DNA of 64,000 nt from JASLDZ01 sp965199975 (lineage in GTDB: Bacteria > Pseudomonadota > Alphaproteobacteria > Caulobacterales > Caulobacteraceae). The notes under the pieces are model-generated. The model saw only the letters and a list, made by a program, of their open reading frames with translations. It was not told the origin of the DNA and ran no database searches. The DNA lies in the NCBI GenBank assembly GCA_965199975.1, contig OZ241340.1:1302001-1366000 (forward strand), given 5' to 3'. The position numbers and the translations under genes were made by a program. This document shows positions 56,276 to 64,000 of this stretch, in pieces (within the stretch, counting starts at the first letter, position 1; each line of letters starts with the position of its first letter).

Positions 56276-57543
56276 GCCGCGGCGAGGGCCTCGGCGAAGG
56301 CGGGGGCGGCCGCCCCGGCGCGCTTACGGCCGAGCACGGCCACAGCGCTCGCGCCGGCGCCCAGCACACGCGCGCCGAAGCGGGCGATGTCGGCGGGGCC
56401 GACGGCGTCTATGCGCGCGGCGATCTCGGCAGGGGGCACGAGGCGGCCCAGCATGTGCAGCTGCACCGCCGCGCCCTCGGCGCGGTTCAGCGGACTCTCG
56501 CGCCCCATGAACAGGCCCGAACGCGCCTGCGCCTTGGCGCGGGCCAGCTCGGCTTCGCCGATGCTCGCGGCCAGCTTGGCCAGTTCGGCGGCGACGAGGC
56601 GCGCCATGGGCGCGGCGTCCTTGTCGGAGACGCCGGCGTAGATCCCCAGGATCCCCGTGTCTTCGTAGGCGTCGGCGTAGGCGTCCACCGCGTAGCAGAG
56701 GCCGCGGGTCTCGCGCGCCTCCTGGAACAGGCGCGAGGCCATGCCGCCGCCCAGCACTTCGGCGAACAGGCGCTGGGGCCAGTAGTCGGCGTCGTTGGCG
56801 GCCGCGCCGGGCAGCAGCAGCACCATGTGCGCCTGCTCCAGCGACCGCGCCTCCGCCTGGGCGCCGCCCGCGAATGCGGCGGGTGCCAGCGGGGCGGCGG
56901 CGGCTACGGGCGCCATGTCGCCGAACGCCGCTTCGGCCAGCGCCAGCAGCTCGGCCTCGTCCACCGCGCCGGCGGCGCTCACCACCAGCCGAGCGGGGTC
57001 GGCGTAGAGGGCGGCGTGGTGGGCCATCAGCGCCTCGCGGGTGACGGGCGCCAGCGTCGCGTCCAGCCCCAGGATCGGCCGGCCCATCGGCTGGTCGGCG
57101 AAGGCGCGGGCCTGGGCCAGATCGAACACGCGATCGTCCGGCGTGTCGGCGGCCTCGGCGATCTCCTGGCCAATGACGCCCTTCTCGCGTTCCAGCTCGT
57201 CGGGGTCGACGGTGGGGCGGCGCACGAGGTCGGCCAGCACCTGCATGGCCAGCGGCAGTCGGCCCTCGAGGTGGCGCACCTGATAGCTGGTGCGCTCGTA
57301 GCCGGTGGCGGCGTTGATCCAGCCGCCCTCGCCCTCGATCGCCTCGACGATCTCGCGCGAGGTGCGCGCGCCGGCGCCCTTGAACACCATGTGCTCGAGC
57401 AGGTGGCTCCAGCCGTTGCGCTCCGCCGCCTCCCAGCGCGCGCCGCCGCGCACCACCACAGACAGGGCGGCGCTCTCCAGCCCCGGCATGGGGTCGGCGA
57501 CGACGCGGACGCCGTTGGGCAGGGTGTGCAGGCGGGCGGTCAT
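56272..57543 (-). CDS. M16-family zinc peptidase (mitochondrial processing peptidase-like)
   Basis: A 423-residue metallopeptidase. The inverted zinc motif HLLEH (H47, E50, H51) is in GWSHLLEHMVFKGAGARTSREI, and the distal glutamate lies in the helix ELEREKGVIGQEIAEAADTPDD. The second half is the inactive paired domain. Relatives process or degrade short peptides in the cytoplasm and are the bacterial cousins of the mitochondrial MPP beta subunit. It follows threonine synthase by five bases, an arrangement common in alphaproteobacteria. Confidence 0.95.
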   Translation of the reverse strand: MTARLHTLPNGVRVVADPMPGLESAALSVVVRGGARWEAAERNGWSHLLEHMVFKGAGARTSREIVEAIEGEGGWINAATGYERTSYQVRHLEGRLPLAMQVLADLVRRPTVDPDELEREKGVIGQEIAEAADTPDDRVFDLAQARAFADQPMGRPILGLDATLAPVTREALMAHHAALYADPARLVVSAAGAVDEAELLALAEAAFGDMAPVAAAAPLAPAAFAGGAQAEARSLEQAHMVLLLPGAAANDADYWPQRLFAEVLGGGMASRLFQEARETRGLCYAVDAYADAYEDTGILGIYAGVSDKDAAPMARLVAAELAKLAASIGEAELARAKAQARSGLFMGRESPLNRAEGAAVQLHMLGRLVPPAEIAARIDAVGPADIARFGARVLGAGASAVAVLGRKRAGAAAPAFAEALAAA

Positions 57544-57548
57544 GACGC

Positions 57549-58937
57549 TCAGGCGGCGCGCCGCTCGGCGGCGAAGGCGCGCACATAGGCTTTCAGCGCC
57601 TCGGTTTCAGCGGCGAGGCGGTCGATGCGCTCCACGCGGGTGGCGAGCGCCTCGGCGCGGGCGTGGGCGGCGGGCGGCTCGCCGGTGGCGGCCTCCACGG
57701 CGTCGGGAAATTTGGCCGGGTGAGCGGTGGCCAGCACCACAACGGGCGCGCCCGCCGGCAGGTCGAGGGCGGGGACGGCGGCCAGCGCCACGGCGGTGTG
57801 GGGGTCGACCAGCATGTCGGCCTGCTCCCACGTCGCCTGGATGGCCATGGCGGTGGCGGCCTCGCCGGTGGAGGCGGCGCGGAAGAGGGCGAGCTCGGGG
57901 GAGGCCGGGAGCGCGATGGGCTCGCCGCGGGCGAGGCCCTCGAAGGCGGCGCGGGTGGCGGCGGGGTCGCGGCCGGCCAGCTCGAAGTGCAGGCGCTCGA
58001 AGTTGGAGGCGACCTGGATGTCCATGGCCGGCGACTGGGTGGCTGTGCTCTCGCCCCGGGCGTAACGGCGCTCGGCGAAGGTGCGCGCCAGGATGTCGTT
58101 GGCGTTGGTGGCCACGCCGATGGCGGCGGTGGGCGAGCCCAGGCGGTGGGCGGCGTAGCCTGCAAAGGCGTCGCCGAAGTTGCCGGTGGGCACCACGAAG
58201 GCCGGCGCGCGGCCCAGGGCGGCGGCGGCGGTGACGTAGTAGACGCTCTGCGCCGCGATCCGCGCCCAGTTGATCGAGTTCACGCCGGAGAGGTCCACCT
58301 CGCCCCTGAAGGCCGCGTCGGCGAACAGGCCCTTCACCAGCGCCTGGCAGGCGTCGAAGTCTCCCTCCACCGCCAAGCAGCGCACGTTGGGGGCGTTTGC
58401 GGTGGTCATGAAGCGGCGCTGCACTTCGCTGATGCGCCCCTGTGGGAACAGCACGACGAGATCGACGTGCGCCGCGCCCGCAAAGGCCTCCACCGCCGCG
58501 CCGCCGGTGTCGCCGGAGGTGGCGACCACGAGCGTAAGGCGCCGGCCCGCGGGGCCGAGCACGGCGTCGTACAGCCGGGCCAGGAGCTGCATCGCCACGT
58601 CCTTGAACGCCAGCGTGGGGCCGTGGAACAGCTCGAGCAGCCAGGTGGAGGCGCCCAGCTGCACCAGGGGCGTCACCGCCGGGCGGTCGAAGCCGGCGTA
58701 GGCGGCGTGGCACATGTCGCGCAGGGCCGGCCCCTCGAACGCCTCGCCCGCGAAGGCGCTTATCACCTCGGCGGCGACGTCGGCGTAGGCCATGCCCGCG
58801 AAGGCGGCGAAGCGCTCGGGCGCCAGGGTGGGCCAGGTCTCGGGCGTGTACAGGCCGCCGTCGGGGGCGAGGCCCGCCAGCAGCGCCTCGCGAAAATCGA
58901 CGGCGGGCGCCCGGCCGCGGGTCGAGACGTAGCGCAT
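57549..58937 (-). CDS. thrC: Threonine synthase
   Basis: A 462-residue PLP enzyme converting O-phosphohomoserine to threonine. The N-terminal MRYVSTRGRAPAVDF is the long-form (type 1) start; the PLP lysine is in HGPTLAFKDVAMQLL; and GDTGGAAVEAF and PTGNFGDAFAGY bind the phosphate. It uses the same aspartate-semialdehyde pool as metX. A GTG at 58946 is a possible earlier start. It sits between SURF1 and the M16 peptidase, and the 40 bases upstream may carry little regulation of their own. Confidence 0.97.
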   Translation of the reverse strand: MRYVSTRGRAPAVDFREALLAGLAPDGGLYTPETWPTLAPERFAAFAGMAYADVAAEVISAFAGEAFEGPALRDMCHAAYAGFDRPAVTPLVQLGASTWLLELFHGPTLAFKDVAMQLLARLYDAVLGPAGRRLTLVVATSGDTGGAAVEAFAGAAHVDLVVLFPQGRISEVQRRFMTTANAPNVRCLAVEGDFDACQALVKGLFADAAFRGEVDLSGVNSINWARIAAQSVYYVTAAAALGRAPAFVVPTGNFGDAFAGYAAHRLGSPTAAIGVATNANDILARTFAERRYARGESTATQSPAMDIQVASNFERLHFELAGRDPAATRAAFEGLARGEPIALPASPELALFRAASTGEAATAMAIQATWEQADMLVDPHTAVALAAVPALDLPAGAPVVVLATAHPAKFPDAVEAATGEPPAAHARAEALATRVERIDRLAAETEALKAYVRAFAAERRAA

Positions 58938-58977
58938 GGCGCTCACGCGCGACGCCCTCGGCTAGCGTCGCAGGCGC

Positions 58978-59787
58978 TCATCGCTCGACCGGTCGACCTT
59001 GGCGCACGCCGCGCAGACTTTTCAGCAGGAAGGCGAGGTAGACGCCGATCAGCGCCAGGGCCAGGCCGAACCAGGTCACGGCGTAGCCCAGGTGATTGTT
59101 GGGGATATCCGTTGGGAGGGGCGAGGGGATCAGGCCTGGGCCGGCGACGGGCGTCTCCAGCTCCAGCATGAAGGGGGCCGGGTCGGCGGCGTGCAGCGCG
59201 GCGGACATGGCGGGTACGTTGCGGCGCATCCACTGGCCGTTGGCGTCGGTGGGGATGGGGGTGGAGATCAGCCCGTCGGTCCAGCTCTTGGCGTCGGGGG
59301 TGCGCAGCACGCCGACCACCGAGGCCTGGCTGGAGGGAAGCGTCACCGCCTGCAGCGCCGGGGGGCTCACCGGCGGAAGGCGCTCGAAGCCGAGGTCGAC
59401 CAGGAGGGTGCGGTAGGGCAGGCCGCGCGGCAGGGTGCAGGCGGCGATCTGGCGCCAGCCGGGGCCGGAGGCCTGCAGGCCGTAGAGGTGCAGGCCACGA
59501 CCGGGCAGGCCGTCGCACAGCACCTGAACGCGGGTGAAGTCGAGCCCGCGCGCGCCTTTGGCCCGGCCGGCGGCGGCGGGATCGGCGGCACGGTTCAGCA
59601 CCACGCCGAGCGGTTCGGGCGGCGCGGTCTGCAGGGCGGCGATGCGGGCGAGCAGGTCCTCCTTCCACACCTTGCGCTGCAGCTGCCACACGCCGAGCCA
59701 GCACAGCACGACGACCCCCAGCGCGGCGACGAGGGTCACCGCGGCGAGGCGGCCGCGGGCGCCGCGGCGGCGGAGGTCAGTCGTCAC
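58978..59787 (-). CDS. SURF1-family cytochrome oxidase assembly protein
   Basis: A 269-residue protein with two membrane helices, one near the N-terminus (VTLVAALGVVVLCWLGVWQLQRK) and one near the C-terminus (YAVTWFGLALALIGVYLAFLL). WLGVWQLQRKVWKEDLLARI is the SURF1 N-terminal signature, and LLVDLGFERLPP and NNHLGYAVTWF are also diagnostic. SURF1 helps insert heme a into cytochrome oxidase subunit I. It overlaps the DUF983 gene by 11 bases and belongs to the cta cluster. Confidence 0.95.
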   Translation of the reverse strand: MTTDLRRRGARGRLAAVTLVAALGVVVLCWLGVWQLQRKVWKEDLLARIAALQTAPPEPLGVVLNRAADPAAAGRAKGARGLDFTRVQVLCDGLPGRGLHLYGLQASGPGWRQIAACTLPRGLPYRTLLVDLGFERLPPVSPPALQAVTLPSSQASVVGVLRTPDAKSWTDGLISTPIPTDANGQWMRRNVPAMSAALHAADPAPFMLELETPVAGPGLIPSPLPTDIPNNHLGYAVTWFGLALALIGVYLAFLLKSLRGVRQGRPVER

Positions 59788-60142
59788 TACGGTGCTCGGC
59801 GGCGTGGTTGGCGTATTGCGCGGCGATCAGGACGCCCTTGAAAGGCCGCAGCAGGCCGACGCTGAGCAGCGCCGCCAGGGGCAGCCACACCACCGCCTCC
59901 ACCCAGACCGGCGGGTGAAGGCCGACCTCGGTGAATAGGAGGCCGAAGCAGGCGATGGTTCCGCCGATCAGCATGCCGAACACCGCCGGACCGTCTCCCG
60001 GGTCCACCGCCGAGAGGTCGAGGCCGCACGCGGCGCAGGCGGGCGCCACGGTGAGAAGGCCGCGGAACAGCCGGCCCTCGCCGCAGCGCGGGCAGCGGCC
60101 CAGCACGCCCGCCACGTAGGGGCGGACCGCGGCGGGAACCAA
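59777..60142 (-). CDS. DUF983 family membrane protein (cytochrome oxidase cluster)
   Basis: About 121 residues: a zinc-ribbon-like N-terminus (GRCPRCGEGRLFRGLL and CAACGLDL, four Cys) and two membrane helices (VFGMLIGGTIACFGLLF and VVWLPLAALLSVGLL). This is the DUF983 layout, usually found between ctaE and SURF1, and presumed to help oxidase assembly. No good ATG is seen: the start could be the TTG at 60142 or a CTG at 60160 just after the ctaE stop. Its 3' end overlaps SURF1. Confidence 0.82.
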   Translation of the reverse strand: MVPAAVRPYVAGVLGRCPRCGEGRLFRGLLTVAPACAACGLDLSAVDPGDGPAVFGMLIGGTIACFGLLFTEVGLHPPVWVEAVVWLPLAALLSVGLLRPFKGVLIAAQYANHAAEHRSDD

Positions 60143-60156
60143 GGCGAGCCGCGGGG

Positions 60157-61068
60157 TCAGCCCGGTTTGCCGACGGCGTGGCCGAACATGACGTAGATGA
60201 AGGCGAACAGGAACAGCCACACCACGTCGACGAAGTGCCAGTACCAGGCGGCCGCCTCGAAGCCGAAGTGCTTCTGCGGCGTCATCTGTCCCACGTACAG
60301 TCGCAGCAGGCAGATCGCCAGGAAGATGGTGCCCACGATCACGTGGAAGCCGTGGAAGCCCGTGGCCATGAAGAACGATGAGCCGTAGAGACCGCTGTTG
60401 GCCGCATCGGTGTTGAAGAACAGCTTCTCGGTGATGATCTCGCGGTATTCGTAGGCCTGGATGCAGCTGAACAGAAGGCCGAGCACTACGGTAAGCCACA
60501 GGGCGGTCTTGGCGCTCTTGCGATCGCCTTCCATGATGGCGTGGTGCGCCCAGGTGACAGTGGTGCCTGATGTCAGCAATGTCAGCGTGTTGATCAGGGG
60601 GAAGTGCCAGGGATCGAGCGTTTCGACGCCCTTCGGCGGCCACGAACCCCAGGCCTGACGCACCTCTTCGATAGCGGAATAGGTGCGGTCATGATGAAAC
60701 AGCGCCATCTCGAAGAAGATCCAGAACCAGGCGACGAAGAACATCACCTCCGAGGCGATGAACAGGATCATGCCGTAGCGCAGGCCGATGGAGACCACCG
60801 GCGTGTGGTCGCCCGCGCGGCTCTCCTTGATCACGTCCGACCACCAGCCGAACATGCAGTAGAGGATGCCCGCCATGCCCGCCGCAGCCACCCACCAGGT
60901 GCCGTGCGGCAGGCCGAACAGGCCCTTGACCCAGACCACGATCCCCAGCGCCAGCACCACCGCGCTGAACGACGAGATCAGCGGCCAGGCGCTTGGCTTG
61001 ACCAGATGATAGTCGTGCTGCGGTGCTTCGTGCCCGTCGTCGTGGTGTGCCGTGTCGGTGATGGCCAT
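60157..61068 (-). CDS. ctaE: Cytochrome c oxidase subunit III
   Basis: A 303-residue membrane protein with seven helices. YHLVKPSAWPLISSFSA, RYGMILFIASEVMFFVAWFWIFFE, the TSGTTVTWAHHAIMEGDR loop and ATGFHGFHVIVGTIFL are the classical subunit III blocks. It stabilises the aa3-type terminal oxidase and its proton path. The start at 61068 gives a His-rich cytosolic N-terminus (HHDDGHEAPQHDYH). It stands 103 bases after ctaG and is followed closely by DUF983. Confidence 0.97.
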   Translation of the reverse strand: MAITDTAHHDDGHEAPQHDYHLVKPSAWPLISSFSAVVLALGIVVWVKGLFGLPHGTWWVAAAGMAGILYCMFGWWSDVIKESRAGDHTPVVSIGLRYGMILFIASEVMFFVAWFWIFFEMALFHHDRTYSAIEEVRQAWGSWPPKGVETLDPWHFPLINTLTLLTSGTTVTWAHHAIMEGDRKSAKTALWLTVVLGLLFSCIQAYEYREIITEKLFFNTDAANSGLYGSSFFMATGFHGFHVIVGTIFLAICLLRLYVGQMTPQKHFGFEAAAWYWHFVDVVWLFLFAFIYVMFGHAVGKPG

Positions 61069-61171
61069 GGGCGACGTAGCGATCCGATCGTTGAGCGTGC
61101 GGCGGGGGAATGGGGCGCGGTTTGCCAGAGCCTGTGCGCGCCGCCAAGGGGCTGCGTGTGGCGCGCTCGCC

Positions 61172-61729
61172 TCAGCTCGCGGCGGGCTTCGCGTCGGTGG
61201 CGGGGAAGAAGGTGTAGGAGAGCACGATCTCCTTGAAGGCGCGGGTGTCGGCGTCATTCACGAAGGCGGGCTCTACGAAGTAGACCACCGGGAAATCGAC
61301 CGTCTTGTGGGCGGGGATGGTCTGGTCGGAGAAGCAGAAGCACTGGGTCTTCACGAAGTATGGCCCCGCCGCCTCGGGGGCCACATTGTAGCTGGCGCGG
61401 CCGATCAGCGGCTTGTCGCTGGTGTTGGTAACCGTAAAATAGGCGATGGTCGAAGCGCCGATGTGGGTCACTTGGCTCGGCTGGTCCGGCGTGAACGTCC
61501 AGGGCAGGCCGCGCACGTTGGTGTCGAAGCGCACCGATAAGGTGCGGTCGAGCACGGGTCCGGTCGGGCCGGCTTCGGCGCGACGGACGGTGCCGTTGAA
61601 GCCCGTCACCTGGCAGAACTTACGGTAGAGCGGCACCGACGCGTAGGCGAGCCCCACCATGGCGACCACAGTGCCTGCGCACACCGCGGGCAGCAGCAGC
61701 AGGCGCCGGCGCGCGCGGGCGTCAGACAT
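61172..61729 (-). CDS. ctaG: Cytochrome c oxidase assembly protein CtaG (Cox11)
   Basis: A 185-residue copper chaperone that delivers CuB to subunit I. One N-terminal helix (LLLLPAVCAGTVVAMVGLAYA) anchors a periplasmic beta domain. YRKFCQVTGFNGT is the Cox11 signature, and the copper-binding CFCFSDQ motif (Cys-Phe-Cys) is present. It overlaps the small gene upstream by eight bases and follows the usual ctaB-small-ctaG order. Confidence 0.97.
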   Translation of the reverse strand: MSDARARRRLLLLPAVCAGTVVAMVGLAYASVPLYRKFCQVTGFNGTVRRAEAGPTGPVLDRTLSVRFDTNVRGLPWTFTPDQPSQVTHIGASTIAYFTVTNTSDKPLIGRASYNVAPEAAGPYFVKTQCFCFSDQTIPAHKTVDFPVVYFVEPAFVNDADTRAFKEIVLSYTFFPATDAKPAAS

Positions 61730-61874
61730 GGTGCACGACCTGGCCGAGGCGCACGATCGAGATCACGAAGATCAGCAGAACGAGCGCCACCAGCCCCAGC
61801 CCGATCGCCGCCGAGCGCAGCCGTCGCGCCCGGGCGGCGGCCTGCCCCTCGTGGAAGGGATCGCGCGCCTTCAC
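61722..61874 (-). CDS. Small CoxF-like single-helix protein of the oxidase cluster (50 aa)
   Basis: A 50-residue frame between ctaB and ctaG. DPFHEGQAAARARRLRSA precedes one hydrophobic helix (AIGLGLVALVLLIFVISIVRL). The GTG start overlaps the ctaB stop and its own stop overlaps the ctaG start, so translation is tightly coupled. A short one-helix protein in exactly this place is typical of alphaproteobacterial oxidase clusters (often called CoxF or unnamed); its role in assembly is not established. Confidence 0.85.
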   Translation of the reverse strand: MKARDPFHEGQAAARARRLRSAAIGLGLVALVLLIFVISIVRLGQVVHHV

Positions 61875-62869
61875 AGGCCGGCTCCACGCAGGCCGTGCTC
61901 GACCAGCAGCGCGGCGAAGAGGGCGAAGAGGTACAGGATGGAGAAGGCGAACACGTTGCGCGCCTCCTTGGCCCCGACCTTCATCGCTTCGCGCCCATCT
62001 GCGCCGTGGCCCGGCGCGTCGCCGGCGTTGGAGGCGTAGAGCTTGCAGGCCAACGCAGTGAAGCACACGCCGCCGACGATCGAGATCGCGGCGTAGAACC
62101 GTCCGCCCAGCCCCGTGACCAGCGGCGCCACCCCCGCCAGCGACAGCAGCACGGAATACACCAGGATCTGCAGCCGCGTGGCGCGCGCGCCCTTCAGCAC
62201 CGGCAGCATGGGCACCCCGGCGCGGGCGTAGTCCTCAGTGGTGTAAAGCGACAGCGCCCAGAAGTGCGGCGGCGTCCACAAAAAGACGATGGCGAAGAGG
62301 ATCCAGGCGTCCAGGGGCGCGTGGCCGGTGGCGGCGGCCCAGCCCACCACCGGCGGCAAGGCGCCTGCCGCGCCGCCGATGACGATGTTCTGCGGGGTCG
62401 AGCGCTTCAGCCAGCGGGTGTAGACGACGGCGTAGAAGGCGATGGTGAAGAGCAGCAGCCCCGCGGCGACCAAATTCACCGCCATCGCCATGACGAGCAC
62501 CGAGGCCATCGACAACACCGCGCCGAAGGCGGCGGCCTCGGCGGGGGCGATCACCCCGCGCGCGGTTGGGCGCCCGCGGGTGCGGCGCATGCGGGCGTCG
62601 AGATCGGCCTCGTAGGCCATGTTGAAGGCGCCCGCCGCGCCCCCGCCCACCGCGATGCACAGCACCGCGATCACCGCCAGCACCGGATTCATCGGCGTGT
62701 CGGCGCAGACCAGGCCCACGAGCCCGGTGAACACCACGAGCGACATCACACGCGGCTTGAGCAGCGACACGTAGTCGGCCGGCCCGGCCAGCGCCTGGGC
62801 GCGCACCCGCGCCTCGGCGGTCGGAACGGCGGGGGACTCCAGCACGACGGGAACAGGCTCCGGGTTCAT
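61871..62869 (-). CDS. ctaB: Protoheme IX farnesyltransferase (heme o synthase)
   Basis: A 332-residue polytopic UbiA-family prenyltransferase that farnesylates protoheme to heme o, the precursor of heme a for the oxidase. The first aspartate-rich motif is in AYEADLDARMRRTRGRPT, the second in WTPPHFWALSLYTTEDYARAGVPM, and ADYVSLLKPRVMSLVVFTG opens the domain. The ATG at 62869 is preferred over an upstream TTG. It lies 93 bases after ctaD and overlaps the small CoxF-like gene. Confidence 0.96.
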   Translation of the reverse strand: MNPEPVPVVLESPAVPTAEARVRAQALAGPADYVSLLKPRVMSLVVFTGLVGLVCADTPMNPVLAVIAVLCIAVGGGAAGAFNMAYEADLDARMRRTRGRPTARGVIAPAEAAAFGAVLSMASVLVMAMAVNLVAAGLLLFTIAFYAVVYTRWLKRSTPQNIVIGGAAGALPPVVGWAAATGHAPLDAWILFAIVFLWTPPHFWALSLYTTEDYARAGVPMLPVLKGARATRLQILVYSVLLSLAGVAPLVTGLGGRFYAAISIVGGVCFTALACKLYASNAGDAPGHGADGREAMKVGAKEARNVFAFSILYLFALFAALLVEHGLRGAGL

Positions 62870-62962
62870 GAACAAGGCGCGGCCCTCGGGCGAGGTCCGC
62901 GCCTTGGACGCCCCTGCGGGCGAAGGGTCAAGCGCAGCGCCAGGGCGGCGCCGCGCCAGGGC

Positions 62963-64000
62963 TCAGTGCGGCTCGCCTTCCAGCGCGGCCACCGGGTTCA
63001 CCTCGTGGATGTCGTGGATCACCGGCAGCTCGTTGAACTGGTGGAAGGGTGGGGGCGAAGACAGCGTCCACTCGAGCGTGGTGGCGCCCACGCCCCAAGG
63101 GTTGGCCACCGCCGGACGACGGCGGATGGCGGCCTCGGCCAGCATGACCAGGAAGATCAGGATGGAAAAGGCGGTGATGACGTAGCCGATCGAGGACACG
63201 TGGTTCCAGAAGGCGAAGGCCGCCGGATAGTCCACGATCCGGCGCGACATCCCCTGCAGGCCCAGGAAGTGCTGCGGGAAAAACACCACGTTCACGCCAA
63301 TGAACATGACAGTGAAGTGCGCTATCCCGAGGTACTCGTTGTACTTCACGCCCCACATCTTCTCGAACCAGTAGTAGTAGCCAGCGAATATGGCGAACAC
63401 TGCGCCCAGGCTCAGCACGTAGTGGAAGTGCGCGACGACATAGTAGGTGGCGTGCAGCGAATAGTCGACGCCGGCGTTGGCCAGAACCACGCCAGTGACG
63501 CCGCCGACGGTGAACAAGAAAATGAAGCCGATGGCGAACAGCATCGGTGTCTCGAAGGTCAACGAGCCGCCCCACATGGTGGCGATCCAGCTGAAGATCT
63601 TCACGCCCGTCGGCACGGCGATCACCATGGTGGCCGCCACGAAGTAGGCCTGCAGGTTCACGTTCATGCCGACGGTGAACATGTGGTGGGCCCACACCAC
63701 GAAGCCCACAAAGCCGATGGCCACCATGGCGTAGGCCATGGCGAGGTAGCCGAACACGGGCTTGCGCGAGAAGGTCGCCACCACGTGGCTGATGATGCCG
63801 AAGCCCGGCAGGATCAGGATGTACACCTCCGGGTGGCCGAAGAACCAGAACAGGTGCTGGTACATCATGGGATCGCCGCCGCCCGCCGCGTCGAAGAAGT
63901 GCGTGTGGAAGTTGCGGTCGGTGAGCAGCATGGTGATGGCGCCGGCCAGCACCGGCAGCGACAGCAGCAGCAAGAAGGCGGTGATCAGCACCGACCAGGC
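62963..64000 (-). CDS. ctaD: Cytochrome c oxidase subunit I, N-terminus cut by window edge
   Basis: The last 345 codons of the aa3-type oxidase subunit I. WFFGHPEVYILILPGFG contains the CuB histidine-tyrosine pair, WAHHMFTVGM the next CuB histidines, and HFHYVLSLGAVFAIF the heme a3/heme a ligand histidines. The proton-channel lysine segment PTGVKIFSWIATMWGG is also present, marking an A-type oxidase. The C-terminus ends HDIHEVNPVAALEGEPH. The 5' part and probably ctaC lie beyond 64000. Confidence 0.98.
   Translation of the reverse strand, partial: AWSVLITAFLLLLSLPVLAGAITMLLTDRNFHTHFFDAAGGGDPMMYQHLFWFFGHPEVYILILPGFGIISHVVATFSRKPVFGYLAMAYAMVAIGFVGFVVWAHHMFTVGMNVNLQAYFVAATMVIAVPTGVKIFSWIATMWGGSLTFETPMLFAIGFIFLFTVGGVTGVVLANAGVDYSLHATYYVVAHFHYVLSLGAVFAIFAGYYYWFEKMWGVKYNEYLGIAHFTVMFIGVNVVFFPQHFLGLQGMSRRIVDYPAAFAFWNHVSSIGYVITAFSILIFLVMLAEAAIRRRPAVANPWGVGATTLEWTLSSPPPFHQFNELPVIHDIHEVNPVAALEGEPH

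Overview
The window is a GC-rich (roughly 70% or more by eye), gene-dense bacterial chromosome segment. Gene content and order point to an alphaproteobacterium, most likely Caulobacterales (a Caulobacter or Phenylobacterium relative). The clues are methionine synthase split into two genes behind a metF and an ArsR-methyltransferase regulator, the acnA / ccmAB / DUF1223 neighbourhood, the ctaD-ctaB-ctaG-ctaE-DUF983-SURF1-thrC-M16 protease string, metX-metW, and many 4-base GTGA/ATGA stop-start overlaps. The genus is inference. I see no insertion sequence, phage, CRISPR array, rRNA operon or replication origin; this is mostly ordinary core chromosome.

Layout. 1-12 kb: a cut-off DUF1223 secreted protein, aconitase, the heme-exporter pair ccmAB, a GNAT acetyltransferase with an apparent one-base frameshift, aspartate-semialdehyde dehydrogenase, an MFS drug exporter, an HtrA-like protein that has lost its protease triad, a LacI-type regulator, an SGNH lipoprotein and a luciferase-like oxidoreductase. 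12.5-18.5 kb: the cell-elongation operon mreB-mreC-mreD-mrdA-rodA. 18.7-24.5 kb: a VTT membrane protein, a DUF885 protein, a decayed DUF2076 gene, two low-complexity secreted proteins, and mlaA-mlaC for outer-membrane lipid transport.

24.6-31.6 kb: a methionine-cycle operon (ArsR/methyltransferase regulator, metF, metH N-half, three small genes, metH C-half) behind one promoter with an overlapping palindromic operator. 31.7-35 kb: a sulfotransferase coupled to cystathionine beta-synthase, then a SPOUT RNA methyltransferase. 35-37.8 kb: a LOV-domain hybrid histidine kinase, probably a blue-light sensor. 37.8-48 kb: an ABC exporter divergent from a TesA-type esterase, BI-1, a second GDSL esterase, ThpR, a CoA-ester lyase, DUF2256, two thioesterases and an MscS channel. 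48.3 kb: tRNA-Arg(CCT). 48.5-52.4 kb: SPFH/NfeD, cobalamin adenosyltransferase, HIG1 and DUF4431 proteins and a Rieske oxygenase. 52.5-54.3 kb: metX-metW. 54.4-64 kb, all on the minus strand: a short-chain dehydrogenase, a protein methyltransferase, an M16 peptidase, threonine synthase and the cytochrome aa3 oxidase cluster, ending in a ctaD cut by the window edge.

How the genes connect. Several loci converge on aspartate-family and methionine metabolism: asd, thrC, metX/metW, metF/metH, CBS, and the cobalamin adenosyltransferase, which relates to the B12 that MetH needs. Respiration is covered by ccmAB and the cta cluster. Envelope growth and lipid asymmetry are covered by the mre/rod genes and mlaAC. 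The only stretches over 300 bases without an intact protein gene are 21375-21840 (DUF2076 remnant plus a hairpin) and 48044-48527 (tRNA-Arg; otherwise I see nothing in it).
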